The notes under the pieces were generated by a model. It was given only the letters and a program-made list of their open reading frames with translations. It had not been told where the DNA came from and made no database searches. This document shows, piece after piece, positions 51,179 through 60,194 of a stretch of DNA of 64,000 nucleotides; the stretch's first letter is position 1; each line of letters opens with the position of its first letter. The position numbers and the translations under genes are program-made. Source of the DNA: Thermocoleostomius sinensis A174 (lineage in GTDB: Bacteria > Cyanobacteriota > Cyanobacteriia > Elainellales > Elainellaceae); NCBI RefSeq assembly GCF_026802175.1, contig NZ_CP113797.1, forward strand, positions 3,759,026 to 3,823,025, in the 5' to 3' direction.

Positions 51179-52891
51179 TTAAGCAGGCAGAGTATAGCGT
51201 CGATTGATTGCGGCTTTGATTCGATCGCGACTTTCACTTGCAGACAGATCATTCGTCGTTTCAACTTCGGCAGCTTCCTCTGCTAGTGTTTCGTCCTTGA
51301 CATCATCTCGGAACCAGCGAGAATAATCCTGCTGTCGCAAGTGGTGCAACCAGGTTTCATCGTCCACACCTTCTGCCAATTGCACAAACATCACCAGATT
51401 TTGAACCCGGAGGTTTAATTTGGCATCGGGGCCTCGGAAGTAGAAAGATTTGTCCTTACCCAATTCCCCTTCCGCATACTTTCGCGTATGGCGTTGGCGT
51501 TCGGTACGGGGTGGCGCAATGTGAAAGCGGAACGGCGGTTCGTCTGTTTGACGAAACCAAGCCAAAACTTCGCCAGCTTCTAATCGATCGGGCAACGGGT
51601 CAGGGGGACAGGAACCCAGAGGTTCACAGAAAGCCGCGATCGTTTTATTGGGCGTTTGTCCAACTGCAATGATTGTATTCACCAACTCAAGGGCCGGAAC
51701 TGCCACATGATCAGGGTGTACAGTAATCATCAGCAAATTTTGGAGGGCTTGCGGTAGTGTCAGCGATGCTGGATTCCAAGAAGCTGGCAGCATATGATGA
51801 GCTTCATCCACAACCAACCAGTGCGGTCGTCCGGTGCGGGCCCGCATTTCCAGCAGGGCTGGCAGGAAGCCAGCAAAGAAGGAGGGGCGCTCTTCCAGCT
51901 TCACCCCCAGCAAATTGACCACCACATTTTGAGCGGGATTGCTGAGTAAATCGAGCACCTCCGAAATATTAGGCGGTTGCTGCGCGCTTCCTAACACTGT
52001 TGAACCAGCAAAATCGTCGTAGTCTCCCTCCGGATCGATGATGCAAAATTGATAGTCTTGTTCAGCTAACCGTTCCAAGATTCCTGTTGCTAAGGTTGAT
52101 TTGCCGCCGCCTGATGTTCCTGCAATCAGTAAACTTGAGCCATAGGAACGAAGAGACACCTCGCTGTTATCGGCTTTTGTTCCCAGCAGAATTTGATGTC
52201 GGGTAATTGAAGGAGCGATCGCTTCCAAATCAGAAGATATTAACTGATCGATCAATTCCACCACGCCTGCACCTCGGCTTGCTTGCGTCACCCAGTCAGC
52301 ACGTTCCTTCAGCCCAGGCAACGCATTCGCAACCGCAACCGAGCATTCGCAAATATCGAGGAAGGCATGATCATTTTCGGCATCCCCAACGGCTACCACA
52401 TTGTGCACCGATAGCTCCATGCGATCGAGGGCTGCCTTCAAGCCAGTAGCCTTATTGATGCCTGATGGCAAAACCATGACCGCCCCTTTGTTGAAAATAA
52501 CTTGCAATTCCAAGCCCAGATCACGAATGGTTTCCAATACAACCGTTTCGTGGGGTTCCCAAGTAGAGACAATAACTCGCCCGACTTCGAGTGGCTCCAC
52601 GTTGTGGGCTTGAAGAGCTTGAATAAATGCGTCCGACGGCCGATCGCCTAATAACTGTGTTTCGCGAGTGGCTGGGAAATATAACAACGCACCATTCTCT
52701 GCTACAACACAGTCAAACCAATCTATGTGGGGAAATACCTGCTCTAGATCATCGAGATGACGACCTGTAACCAGAAGCAGTTTGCGTCCGGATTCTCGCA
52801 AACGCTTAAGCGCGTCTAAGGTTTCTGGATCAACTTGACCATGGGTGGCCAACGTTCCGTCATAATCGGTTGCAAGGGCAAAGTAGCGCAT
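51179..52891 (-). CDS. HAD-IIB phosphatase fused to a HerA-like ATPase
   Basis: A 570-residue fusion. Residues 1-225 are a Cof-type HAD hydrolase: TDYDGTLA (nucleophile and acid Asp, residues 9-11), LLVTGRHLDDL, the lysine in GINKATGL and VAVGDAENDHAFL. Residues about 235-500 form a P-loop ATPase with Walker A IAGTSGGGKST (about 256-266), a CIIDPEGDYDDF motif and Walker B HWLVVDEAHHMLP (about 358-370), like the DUF87/HerA group. The C-terminus is charged. HAD-IIB enzymes often act on sugar phosphates; the ATPase half normally moves DNA or proteins. The joint role is unknown. The small gene downstream at 52921 lies just before its 5' end. Confidence 0.87.
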   Translation of the reverse strand: MRYFALATDYDGTLATHGQVDPETLDALKRLRESGRKLLLVTGRHLDDLEQVFPHIDWFDCVVAENGALLYFPATRETQLLGDRPSDAFIQALQAHNVEPLEVGRVIVSTWEPHETVVLETIRDLGLELQVIFNKGAVMVLPSGINKATGLKAALDRMELSVHNVVAVGDAENDHAFLDICECSVAVANALPGLKERADWVTQASRGAGVVELIDQLISSDLEAIAPSITRHQILLGTKADNSEVSLRSYGSSLLIAGTSGGGKSTLATGILERLAEQDYQFCIIDPEGDYDDFAGSTVLGSAQQPPNISEVLDLLSNPAQNVVVNLLGVKLEERPSFFAGFLPALLEMRARTGRPHWLVVDEAHHMLPASWNPASLTLPQALQNLLMITVHPDHVAVPALELVNTIIAVGQTPNKTIAAFCEPLGSCPPDPLPDRLEAGEVLAWFRQTDEPPFRFHIAPPRTERQRHTRKYAEGELGKDKSFYFRGPDAKLNLRVQNLVMFVQLAEGVDDETWLHHLRQQDYSRWFRDDVKDETLAEEAAEVETTNDLSASESRDRIKAAINRRYTLPA

Positions 52892-52920
52892 AGTTAGAAC
52901 TTTCTATAGTCAGAAATTTT

Positions 52921-53172
52921 TTACAGGTCACTAGGGGAATCAGGAGCAACATCAATTCCCGTTTCTTGACGATCGCTGGCTGAATGAATCAAATCTTCAA
53001 ATCGATTAATTTCAATACCGAGATGTTCGCCAGCCTGATGTAAGGCTGCTTCAAAGGCGGCAATATCTTCACCATAGCCACAGCGAGAAGCAGCAATTTT
53101 TATACCTTTAGGACTATTTGCCCTTGCACAATCAATCAATTCAGAACCCGTTAGGGGTGCCGTTGAAGCCAT
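52921..53172 (-). CDS. Small acidic protein, unknown function
   Basis: An 83-residue protein, MASTAPLTGSELIDCARANS to DSPSDL. GGAGA is well placed before the ATG at 53172. IKIAASRCGYGEDIAAFEAALHQAGEHLGIEI is predicted helical; I recall similar small cyanobacterial proteins but no function. It is the upstream gene on the same strand as the HAD-ATPase, 29 bases away, so both are probably one operon. Confidence 0.65.
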   Translation of the reverse strand: MASTAPLTGSELIDCARANSPKGIKIAASRCGYGEDIAAFEAALHQAGEHLGIEINRFEDLIHSASDRQETGIDVAPDSPSDL

Positions 53173-53570
53173 AAGGTCTCCTCGATTCTAGATATCTTTG
53201 GGTGGCATAAATAGAAATAACTTGTTACCTAGTTTTAGACTACTAACCAGATTTTTCAACAGATGTTTAAGTCATCTTCTGATTAATGAACCTAGGTTAG
53301 AAATAGATTAAAAAACTGTAACTATCATTTCTTCTGACTCGCGAAATATTTTTGGGTAATATAGCTCAACCAGTAGATAGACTTTGTTTAAGTAGGTCGA
53401 TCGAGTAATCTACAAAAAAAAGACCATTTCTATGATTAGAATAGATTGATTCGTAAACTTGCTCAAATTACTTCTCAATCTTGTTTAACTTCAACCCGCT
53501 GTACAAGGTTTAGCACAAAGTGTTTCTACTGTTAGAGTCAATAACCTCTTAGACTGAGTTAAGAAGTTGG

Positions 53571-53664
53571 CGTGGCTGAATTCAAATAGAATTGAGCGAT
53601 CTTGATCTCGACTGTCAGAGAGTTTTGCGAAATGCCCTGACGTGATTCATCCAATCAGCAACGC
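53571..53664. mobile_element. MITE-like inverted repeat element, copy B
   Basis: The left end GCGTGGCTGAATTCA and the right end AATCAGCAACGC are imperfect inverses. The interior shares CTTGATCTCG, CTGTCAG, a GTTTTGCG/AAATGCC hairpin region and CCTGACG with copy A at 19514-19611, in the same order and at nearly the same length. Non-coding, presumably mobilised in trans. Confidence 0.65.
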
Positions 53665-53799
53665 TCAGAAGTTAAAGCAAAATTGATGTAGACAAATGCT
53701 AATCATTGCCATTATTTAACGACCGAGAAGCCTACATCCAGATCTGACTTTCAAAAAGATGAGCCGATCGCACTATCCCAGTTTTGATTAAAAACACGC

Positions 53800-53930
53800 G
53801 GCGCTGCTGAACAAAAGGCAGTCCTCACCCTAGCCCTCTTCCAAAGCAGAGGGAACAACAGGTCTGGCTCCCTTCTTCCTGGGGAGCAGGGTTGGGGATG
53901 CGGGCAATTCATCCTGCATTCAGCAACGCC
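53800..53930. mobile_element. Short inverted-repeat element, copy C
   Basis: Ends GGCGCTGCTGAA (53800-53811) and TTCAGCAACGCC (53919-53930) are inverted with one mismatch. The interior is the CCTCACCCTAGCCCTC ... GGGTTGGGGATG type hairpin that is dispersed in many cyanobacterial genomes. A related, more degenerate copy lies at 57519-57663. Confidence 0.6.
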
Positions 53931-54228
53931 AAAGCGCGCTTCATCAGGGATCTAGCTAAGTTTAAGGAAATGTGGGCACGTTTTGCTTAGCGCCCAACAA
54001 AACGCGCCATTTTTACAAAATTTAACTCTGAGTTAATGACAAAGACTTGCAATTAATGCTTTACTTCAACACAGGAGCTTATTGCACAAGATTCGCAATA
54101 AGTGCGGCCGCCTATGAAGACCACTCGCTGGATTAAAACTCAGTGGCAGGACTTAAAACACCCAAAGCGCTGAGAACTATGAAGCGTTGCTATTCACTCT
54201 GACGACTGTTCATGATGAGGAACCATTC

Positions 54229-54391
54229 ATGCAAACCCACGTAATCCGAAGGTCAAGTACGACTGGTGGGCAGATAATGGCCGGTTTGCTAAGCTTAACA
54301 ACTAATTATCTGGATTGTTTATTTCTATGTCTGTAGCCCAAGCGTCCATAATCACGTTTTGGGCTGGAGCCTTTACACTCTTTGAAATCTC
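54229..54391 (+). pseudogene. isiA: Decayed isiA (iron-stress chlorophyll protein) N-terminus
   Basis: From ATG 54229 the DNA reads MQTH. After a frameshift it continues NPKVKYDWWADNGRFAKL, then a stop, then [29 protein letters not shown]. This follows the CP43-like IsiA N-terminus (MQTYxNPxVxYxWWAGNxRFANLSGLFI, then [20 protein letters not shown]) almost residue by residue. It breaks off after about 55 residues, and the remaining about 290 are gone. It lies 170 bases upstream of the isiB flavodoxin gene, exactly where isiA stands in isiAB operons. The relic is certain to be non-functional. Confidence 0.88.
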
Positions 54392-54564
54392 TCAGCAGGA
54401 TTTGGAGGTAGCAGATAGATGACAGGTCGTGAGCACCTATGAGATTGATTTTAGATGAATTAAACGAACTTTACACGTAGTATAAGTTGAATGGATAAGC
54501 TAATTAAAATAGCACAAAATTTGATGCGCTACTTTGATTAAATTTCTGCAAATAGGGAGGCATT

Positions 54565-55077
54565 ATGGCGGCGATAGGTTTATTTTTTGGAACTCAAACT
54601 GGAAACACTGAAACAATTGCCGAGATGATTCAAAAGGAATTTGGTGGTGATGATATTGTGGAATTGCATGATATTTCAGGTGCAGACCCCAGTGATTTTG
54701 CAGATTACGCTTGTTTGATTATTGGTTGTCCCACCTGGAATGTAGGAGAATTGCAAGCTGACTGGGAAGGCTTCTATGACGAGCTAGACACGATCGATTT
54801 CAGTGGCAAGAAGGTCGCGTATTTTGGTCCCGGCGATCAGATTGGCTATTCAGACAATTTTCAGGATGCCATGGGTATCTTGGAAGAGAAGATCTCACAG
54901 CAAGGAGGAACGACAGTTGGACATTGGCCGATCGACGGCTACGATTTCAACGAGTCGAGGGCAGTTAAAAGCGGCAAATTTGTTGGACTAGCGCTAGACG
55001 AAGATAACCAGTCTGAGCTTACCGAGGAGCGAATTAAAACCTGGGTGGCACAACTGAAAAATGAGTTTGGAATTTAA
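54565..55077 (+). CDS. isiB: Flavodoxin
   Basis: A 170-residue long-chain flavodoxin, an FMN electron carrier that replaces ferredoxin under iron limitation. FFGTQTGNTETIAE is the FMN-phosphate loop. CPTWNVGELQADWEGFYDEL and FGPGDQIGYSDNFQDAMG hold the residues that stack on the isoalloxazine ring. SRAVKSGKFVGLALDEDNQ is the long-chain insert region. GGGAGG precedes ATG 54565. The start of an isiA relic lies just upstream, so the old operon promoter may still drive isiB. A GATCCCCCT/AGGGGGATC hairpin follows at 55112-55143. Confidence 0.95.
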   Translation: MAAIGLFFGTQTGNTETIAEMIQKEFGGDDIVELHDISGADPSDFADYACLIIGCPTWNVGELQADWEGFYDELDTIDFSGKKVAYFGPGDQIGYSDNFQDAMGILEEKISQQGGTTVGHWPIDGYDFNESRAVKSGKFVGLALDEDNQSELTEERIKTWVAQLKNEFGI

Positions 55078-55111
55078 AGAGTGTAATCTGTTGTAGGTTT
55101 AGATGACGGTT

Positions 55112-55143
55112 GATCCCCCTTGTAACGAAGGTAGAGGGGGATC
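55112..55143 (+). terminator. Hairpin downstream of isiB
   Basis: GATCCCCCT (55112-55120) and AGGGGGATC (55135-55143) pair perfectly, and TTG/CAA around them extend the stem. No T-run follows, so it is more an mRNA end-stabiliser than a classical terminator. Confidence 0.55.
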
Positions 55144-55217
55144 TCAACGGCTTTGTTGTTACGTGTTAACAATGCTGAATTGCCATTTTTCTGTTTAAGC
55201 ACAATCATCATGGTAGT

Positions 55218-55532
55218 ATGCCAGCTCAAATCACCCAGGCAATCACAGAATTATGTTGCATGACTGCAATTTGGTTACTCTTAGTCGGTCTGTTTTGGGC
55301 TATAGGTACAGCTTACCAAGACGGAATTCAACGACTGAAGCAGTTACATCGGATTCCATGCCACCGCTGTCTTTTTTTCACAGGTGAGTATCATTTAAAG
55401 TGTACAGTTCATCCGTTTAAAGCCCTCACGGAAGATGCGATCGATTGTTTAGATTATGAGCCAACGTCTCAACGTCCTGCGGCAATCTGGACTGCTTGTT
55501 CTAAATCTTGCTCTAAAGCCGGCAGACAATAA
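55218..55532 (+). CDS. Small membrane protein with cysteine-rich domain, cyanobacterial
   Basis: A 104-residue protein. One hydrophobic segment (about 14-32, MTAIWLLLVGLFWAIGTAY) is followed by a cytoplasmic domain with CHRCLFFTGEYHLKCTVHPFKALTEDAIDCLDYEP, holding four cysteines and a histidine that could bind metal. This CxxC-FTGxYHLKCTVHP signature recurs in cyanobacteria; the role is unknown. The last cysteines (ACSKSCSKAGRQ) are not part of that core. Confidence 0.7.
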   Translation: MPAQITQAITELCCMTAIWLLLVGLFWAIGTAYQDGIQRLKQLHRIPCHRCLFFTGEYHLKCTVHPFKALTEDAIDCLDYEPTSQRPAAIWTACSKSCSKAGRQ

Positions 55533-55679
55533 CCTCACTTGTTATTGACTCAAGTTTGATAAAACAGAAAAGCCCACAAGTAAATTTATTCGGGTTGCGT
55601 AGCAAAATAGCTTAGTCGATCTATTATAGGTTCGCAGCACCTTGCATTTACTCGCTTGAGTCTCTTAAGGAGTATGCCA

Positions 55680-56198
55680 ATGTATTCCACTGTTGAAACT
55701 TTGAGATCAATCAACTCGAAACCATTCTCTAGCACTCGATTCAGCATTATGACCCTTTCTGCCTGTGCGGGGATGCTACTGCTAGGGCTATCTCGTCCTG
55801 CGCAGGCAACTCCTGCTTCGGTGGTTAAGGAGACCTTCTGTGCTGTGCCGACTGACCTGTCTGCTCGTCCAGCGTCCGTTAGCCTTGCTCCAATCACCGA
55901 TCGCTCTCTCATTGCCTCAATTAGTGGCGCAACTGAAGCAGCGACTGAGTATCCGATGATGGATTTCAGCGCGGCCGAAAGTGATGCGGCAGTGGCATTG
56001 TTTGGTTGTGACTGTTTACCCTGTATCAATGCCCTGCGGCAATTGCGCAATCAATCGTTTGCTCAAATGGTGATACAGTCCGGTACCCTACAAGCAAGTA
56101 ACCAGGGGCATTGTTGGTCATCGCTTCAGCAACGCCGTTCTTCGCAGGAAGTAGAAGATGTCTTGCAGCAACTAGAGGCAATCGAGATGAATTCTTAG
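55680..56198 (+). CDS. Exported protein with CxCxxC motif, unknown function
   Basis: A 172-residue precursor. A signal peptide (hydrophobic LSACAGMLLLGLS, then RPAQATPAS) occupies the first about 45 residues. AAGGAG is seven bases before ATG 55680; in-frame starts at 55656 and 55674 are less likely. The mature part contains FGCDCLPCINALRQLRNQ and GHCWSSLQQR. The CDCLPC triad could hold a metal or redox centre. The domain may be a conserved cyanobacterial family, but I cannot name it. It is convergent with the BtuF-like gene. Confidence 0.65.
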   Translation: MYSTVETLRSINSKPFSSTRFSIMTLSACAGMLLLGLSRPAQATPASVVKETFCAVPTDLSARPASVSLAPITDRSLIASISGATEAATEYPMMDFSAAESDAAVALFGCDCLPCINALRQLRNQSFAQMVIQSGTLQASNQGHCWSSLQQRRSSQEVEDVLQQLEAIEMNS

Positions 56199-56287
56199 TT
56201 AGCAGCAATTTTTTGGGGGCGATCGACTGAGCCCCCTTCCAATTTCCTGCTCATCAAGATTTCGTTCGCCATTCAATGAAATAGCCA

Positions 56288-57238
56288 TTAAATTAACACG
56301 AAAGGGTTCGCGGCAAACTGACGGTAGGCAGTACCGCTATATCCAAATTGAAATCGATTGGGATGCAAGATTTCAGCCAAAATTTCCAGCGAATTCACCA
56401 AGCGCGGACCTGGTCGGTTGAAGTACTGATTGCCATCGGTGACATAAACTCGCTCGGACTGTACGGCTTGCAAACTCAACCATTGTGGGTGCTGTAAAAG
56501 CTGCAAGGCTTCCTGGTGCGACCGATCGAGATCAAACCCACAGGGCATAATCACAATCACCTCTGGATTGGCTGCCACCAAATCATCCCACTGCAACCAA
56601 GGCGAATGTTGCCCGATCATACCAAATTGGTTAATCCCTCCTGCTAATTGCACCAATTCAGGGATCCAATTGCCCGCTGCCATCAAGGGATTGATCCATT
56701 CAATACAGGCGACAGTGGGGCGATCGGACTCAGCCAGACGATCGGTAAACGTTGTGCAAGCCTCCACCCGTTGATTGACAGCCGTGAGGGAATCAAACGC
56801 GCTGACGCCGAACAGAGACGCCACTCGTTCTACATCCTGCCACACAGCCATGAGGGTATTGGGCTGAAGCGAGAGAATTTGTACAGAGGCATGAGTCAGC
56901 GTCGAAACGGCTTGTTCTACATCCGTCAAGCTAACAGCGCATACATCACACTGAGCTTGGGTCAGAATATGGGTCGGTTGCAGAGTTTCCAGCACATCGG
57001 TTTTCACCTGGTACACACTAAGGGCGGATTGCAGGAGATCGGTAACGCGATCGTGAATTTCGCGGCTTGTTCCTTCAGGGTTAAATTTAGGAGCCGTGCA
57101 AACTGGCAGTGACTGCACGACAGGGGGATAGTCACACTCATGAGAGCGCCCAACTAGCAACTCGGTGAGTCCCAAAAATGCCACAATTTCTGTTGCACTG
57201 GGAATCAGCGAAATAATTCGTCGATCGGGCGTTTGCAT
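56288..57238 (-). CDS. BtuF-like cobalamin/metal-chelate binding protein
   Basis: A 316-residue periplasmic-type ligand-binding protein with the class III two-lobe pattern. RIISLIPSATEIVAFLGL opens it, then VGRSHECDYPP, THILTQAQCDVCAVS, ACIEWINPLMAAGNWIPELVQLAGG and EVIVIMPCGFDLDR. This is the cyanobacterial cobalamin-binding (BtuF/HutB-like) subgroup. ATG 57238 has AGGAGA upstream; the longer ORF to 57337 is not supported. No signal peptide is visible at this start, which is common in this subgroup. No transporter genes adjoin and no B12 riboswitch was seen upstream. Confidence 0.85.
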   Translation of the reverse strand: MQTPDRRIISLIPSATEIVAFLGLTELLVGRSHECDYPPVVQSLPVCTAPKFNPEGTSREIHDRVTDLLQSALSVYQVKTDVLETLQPTHILTQAQCDVCAVSLTDVEQAVSTLTHASVQILSLQPNTLMAVWQDVERVASLFGVSAFDSLTAVNQRVEACTTFTDRLAESDRPTVACIEWINPLMAAGNWIPELVQLAGGINQFGMIGQHSPWLQWDDLVAANPEVIVIMPCGFDLDRSHQEALQLLQHPQWLSLQAVQSERVYVTDGNQYFNRPGPRLVNSLEILAEILHPNRFQFGYSGTAYRQFAANPFVLI

Positions 57239-57487
57239 GATTCTCTCCTGCACAATGCTTATGGCTGGAATTACCTCTTCACTACCATGCAGCAAAACTT
57301 CGATCAGATCAACCAACGCAGGATAGAGGATGTGCAACTATCTTTCCCTCACCTTCCTAACCCCCCTCTTCCCAATAGGAAGCTAGAAGCCGGGCTGAGG
57401 ATGAGAGCGATGCACAGGATTCCTCCACCTCTGTTAAACAATGGCAACACCCTGCCGCCTTGACATAGAAACTTGACAACTTGACAT

Positions 57488-57509
57488 AAAAAATGGGGCA
57501 ATTGCCCCG
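57488..57509 (-). terminator. Terminator for the minus-strand pnp transcript
   Basis: GGGGCAATTGCCCC (57495-57508) is a perfect palindrome. On the minus strand it is followed by ATTTTTT. It lies about 185 bases after pnp, with an inverted-repeat element in between. Confidence 0.8.
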
Positions 57510-57518
57510 ATTGTAAAT

Positions 57519-57663
57519 GGCATGGCTGCTGAATCGAGATCTGAACCGGGCTGCCTCTCCCTCACCCGAGCCTCTCAACCAGCGGGGAAGCGCTCCGGCT
57601 CTCTGCTTCCGAAGGGAGCAAGGTGGGGGATGAGGGCAACTCTGACGTGAATTCAGCCACGCC
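57519..57663. mobile_element. Degenerate inverted-repeat element, copy D
   Basis: GGCATGGCTGCTGAA at the left and TTCAGCCACGCC (57652-57663) at the right are imperfect inverses. The interior CCTCACCCGAGCC ... GGTGGGGGATGAGGGC matches the hairpin of copy C. It sits between the pnp stop and its terminator. Confidence 0.5.
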
Positions 57664-57692
57664 GTAAATTTCTATAGTTCCTGTCCTCGATG

Positions 57693-59843
57693 CTAGGTTG
57701 TCACCGCCGATCGTGCTGCCGCAGCTTCATCAGGATGAATGCCCAGCCGAGTGAGGTTAATGCGACCGCGACTGTCAATTTCTCGCACTTTCACAATCAC
57801 TTCATCGCCGATCGCTACTTCATCTTCCACTTTGCCAACGCGATAGTCGGCCAGTTGCGAGATGTGAATCATTCCTTCTTTGCCAGGCAAGAACTCGACA
57901 AACGCCCCGATCGGAATAATCCGCGTTACGCGCCCCACATAAACATCGCCTGCATTCAGTTTGCGGGTCATGCCTTCAATGATGCCGCGTGCTTGTTTGG
58001 CCTTACTGCCGTCTACGGCTGAAATTGTCACAGTTCCGTCGTCTTCAATATCAACCTTTGCTCCTGTTTGTTCAGTAATACCTTTGATGGTTTTGCCACC
58101 TGGCCCAATCACTAAGCCAATTAAGTCTGGATCAATCTTGATAGTGAGTAGACGTGGAGCAAAGGGAGATAACTCCGTGCGGGGTTGATCAATTGCCGCC
58201 AGCATTTTTTCTAGGATGTGCATTCGCGCCGGACGCGCTTGATTGATGGCATCGGACACAATGTTCATGGGTAGTCCGGTAATTTTCATGTCCATCTGCA
58301 AGGCAGTGATTCCCCCATCCGTACCGGCCACCTTGAAGTCCATGTCGCCCAAAAAGTCTTCAATACCTTGAATGTCGGTAAGAATTCGCACTTCCTCTCC
58401 TTCTTTAATCAACCCCATCGCTGCACCACTCACTGGTTTTTCGATCGGCACCCCGGCATCCATCAACGCCAACGTGGAACCGCAAACTGACCCCATCGAA
58501 GTTGAACCATTGGACGATAGAACTTCTGAAACCACCCGAATCACATAGGGAAATTTCTCTTTAGGAGGAATGACAGGAACCAACGCCCGTTCTGCCAAAG
58601 CGCCATGCCCAATTTCGCGCCGACCAGGCGATCGCATCGGTTTTGTTTCTCCGACTGAATACGGTGGCATATTGTAGTGATGCATGTACCGTTTCTCTTC
58701 GTCTGGATGCAGATCGTCTAGCTCTTGGGCTTCACCGGGTGTTCCCAGCGTCACGACTGACATCACTTGGGTGAGTCCACGTTGGAACAGGGCACTGCCA
58801 TGCACTCGGGGCGGCAAGATTCCAGTTCGGCAAGAAATGGGACGCACCTCATTCAGTTTGCGCCCGTCTACGCGCACCCCTTCCTCGATAATTTGCTTGC
58901 GCATCAGTTTTTTGGTGATGCTTTTGTAGGTGTTATCCAACGCCTTGGAATCGGAGGAAACCAGTTCTTGAATGGGGTCATCTTCTGGCAATTCAGCGAT
59001 CGTTGCTTCCAGCGTTGCTTTAACCTCATCTAACGCCTGGTCGCGTTCCGGCTTGGTCAGTTCAAACCGGGTCAGAATTTGCTTCACCGAATCTGTCACC
59101 CGTTCGCTGATGAAATTCTCTAGGATTGGTTCAGGAGGGGTCGGCGCTTCTTCAGTCACTGTAATGCCCAACTCGCTGAGCATGTCGCGCTGAGCCTGAA
59201 TCAAATCGCGCACAACTTCATAGCCAAAATCGATTGCTTCGATAATATCTTGTTCGGGCAATTGATTCGCGCCTGCCTCTACCATGATGACACCATCGGG
59301 CGAGCCAGCCACAACCAGATCCAGATCACCCTGTTCAACTTCGTCGTAGGTGGGGTTAATGATAAAATCATCGCCAATCAACCCAACGCGCACCGCTGCC
59401 ATTGGGCCATGAAAGGGGATTTTGGCTAGCATCACGGCAATAGAGGCTCCCGTGACAGCTAAAACATCGGGCGGCACGCGCTCATCCAACGACAACGTGG
59501 TAGCCACGACTTGAATATCATCTCGTAGCCAACTGGGAAACAGCGGTCGCAACGGTCGATCGATCAAGCGACTGGTTAGCGTAGCCCGCTCAGGAGGGCG
59601 TCCTTCCCGCCGCAAGAAGCCTCCCGGAATGCGCCCGGCAGCATATAGCCTCTCTTCATAATCCACAATTAGCGGCAGAAAATCGATCCCTTCTCTAGCA
59701 GGTGCGCGAGTTGCCGTAACCAAAACGGCTGTATTTTCAGACTGAATCAATACTGAACCGCCTGCTTGAGGCGCAAGCAGACCTACTTTGAGTCGAATAT
59801 CCCTACCATCAACGGATATTGACTTATCTATTTCTCCTAGCAT
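57693..59843 (-). CDS. pnp: Polyribonucleotide nucleotidyltransferase (PNPase)
   Basis: A 716-residue phosphorolytic 3'-5' exoribonuclease. Order: first RNase PH domain (from [20 protein letters not shown]), helical linker, second catalytic RNase PH domain ([15 protein letters not shown], and [23 protein letters not shown] with the catalytic Asp residues). Then the KH domain ([26 protein letters not shown]) and S1 domain ([31 protein letters not shown]). ATG 59843 matches the family; the longer ORF to 59954 does not. Length is normal. In cyanobacteria PNPase takes part in mRNA decay and tailing. Confidence 0.95.
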   Translation of the reverse strand: MLGEIDKSISVDGRDIRLKVGLLAPQAGGSVLIQSENTAVLVTATRAPAREGIDFLPLIVDYEERLYAAGRIPGGFLRREGRPPERATLTSRLIDRPLRPLFPSWLRDDIQVVATTLSLDERVPPDVLAVTGASIAVMLAKIPFHGPMAAVRVGLIGDDFIINPTYDEVEQGDLDLVVAGSPDGVIMVEAGANQLPEQDIIEAIDFGYEVVRDLIQAQRDMLSELGITVTEEAPTPPEPILENFISERVTDSVKQILTRFELTKPERDQALDEVKATLEATIAELPEDDPIQELVSSDSKALDNTYKSITKKLMRKQIIEEGVRVDGRKLNEVRPISCRTGILPPRVHGSALFQRGLTQVMSVVTLGTPGEAQELDDLHPDEEKRYMHHYNMPPYSVGETKPMRSPGRREIGHGALAERALVPVIPPKEKFPYVIRVVSEVLSSNGSTSMGSVCGSTLALMDAGVPIEKPVSGAAMGLIKEGEEVRILTDIQGIEDFLGDMDFKVAGTDGGITALQMDMKITGLPMNIVSDAINQARPARMHILEKMLAAIDQPRTELSPFAPRLLTIKIDPDLIGLVIGPGGKTIKGITEQTGAKVDIEDDGTVTISAVDGSKAKQARGIIEGMTRKLNAGDVYVGRVTRIIPIGAFVEFLPGKEGMIHISQLADYRVGKVEDEVAIGDEVIVKVREIDSRGRINLTRLGIHPDEAAAARSAVTT

Positions 59844-60194
59844 GAAGCGGTTTATCCTTAAATTAACGTCCTCTTTTCTTCTTCTGTCGCAATCGTAGCA
59901 TCGATATTCCAGTCCTGATATCGATCGCGCAATAGCTGCAAGCCTCGATAGCAATCTTTGTATTTTTTAACAAAAGTTAACGCTTTTGTGGATTTCAATG
60001 CAACTATCAATGTCAAGGAAATAGCGATAACCCTTATTGTGCCTCAGTTTAATCATATTACCAGACTTGGTAAACCCGATAAAAATAGCAATTGCGGCCA
60101 AAAAGCTTTAGACTCAACTAGGAATCATTTTCAATTATGATTTTGATTCTTGTGACAGTAATGTTGTTCTCATCTAGGGCTTGGTTAACGCACG

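Larger units (their letters stand above)
53173..54228. other. Long gene-free region with repeat elements
   Basis: About 1.05 kb with no supported gene. It holds the two inverted-repeat elements at 53571 and 53800. An 8-bp inverted repeat CTTATTGC/GCAATAAG lies at 54078-54102 in front of the decayed isiA. The 53215-53500 part is AT-rich and featureless. Confidence 0.6.

Noticed and set aside
53300..53560. Possible small RNA or gene in the AT-rich part of the 53 kb gap
   Set aside because: No stem-loop with T-run, no ORF with RBS and no conserved words were found.
54114..54173. 19-codon ORF just before the isiA relic
   Set aside because: It has no ribosome-binding site and no family resemblance, and lies in a decayed region.
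57240..57480. Cobalamin riboswitch upstream of the BtuF-like gene
   Set aside because: The B12 box and surrounding conserved stems are not present; only a degenerate C/G-rich dispersed hairpin is found.
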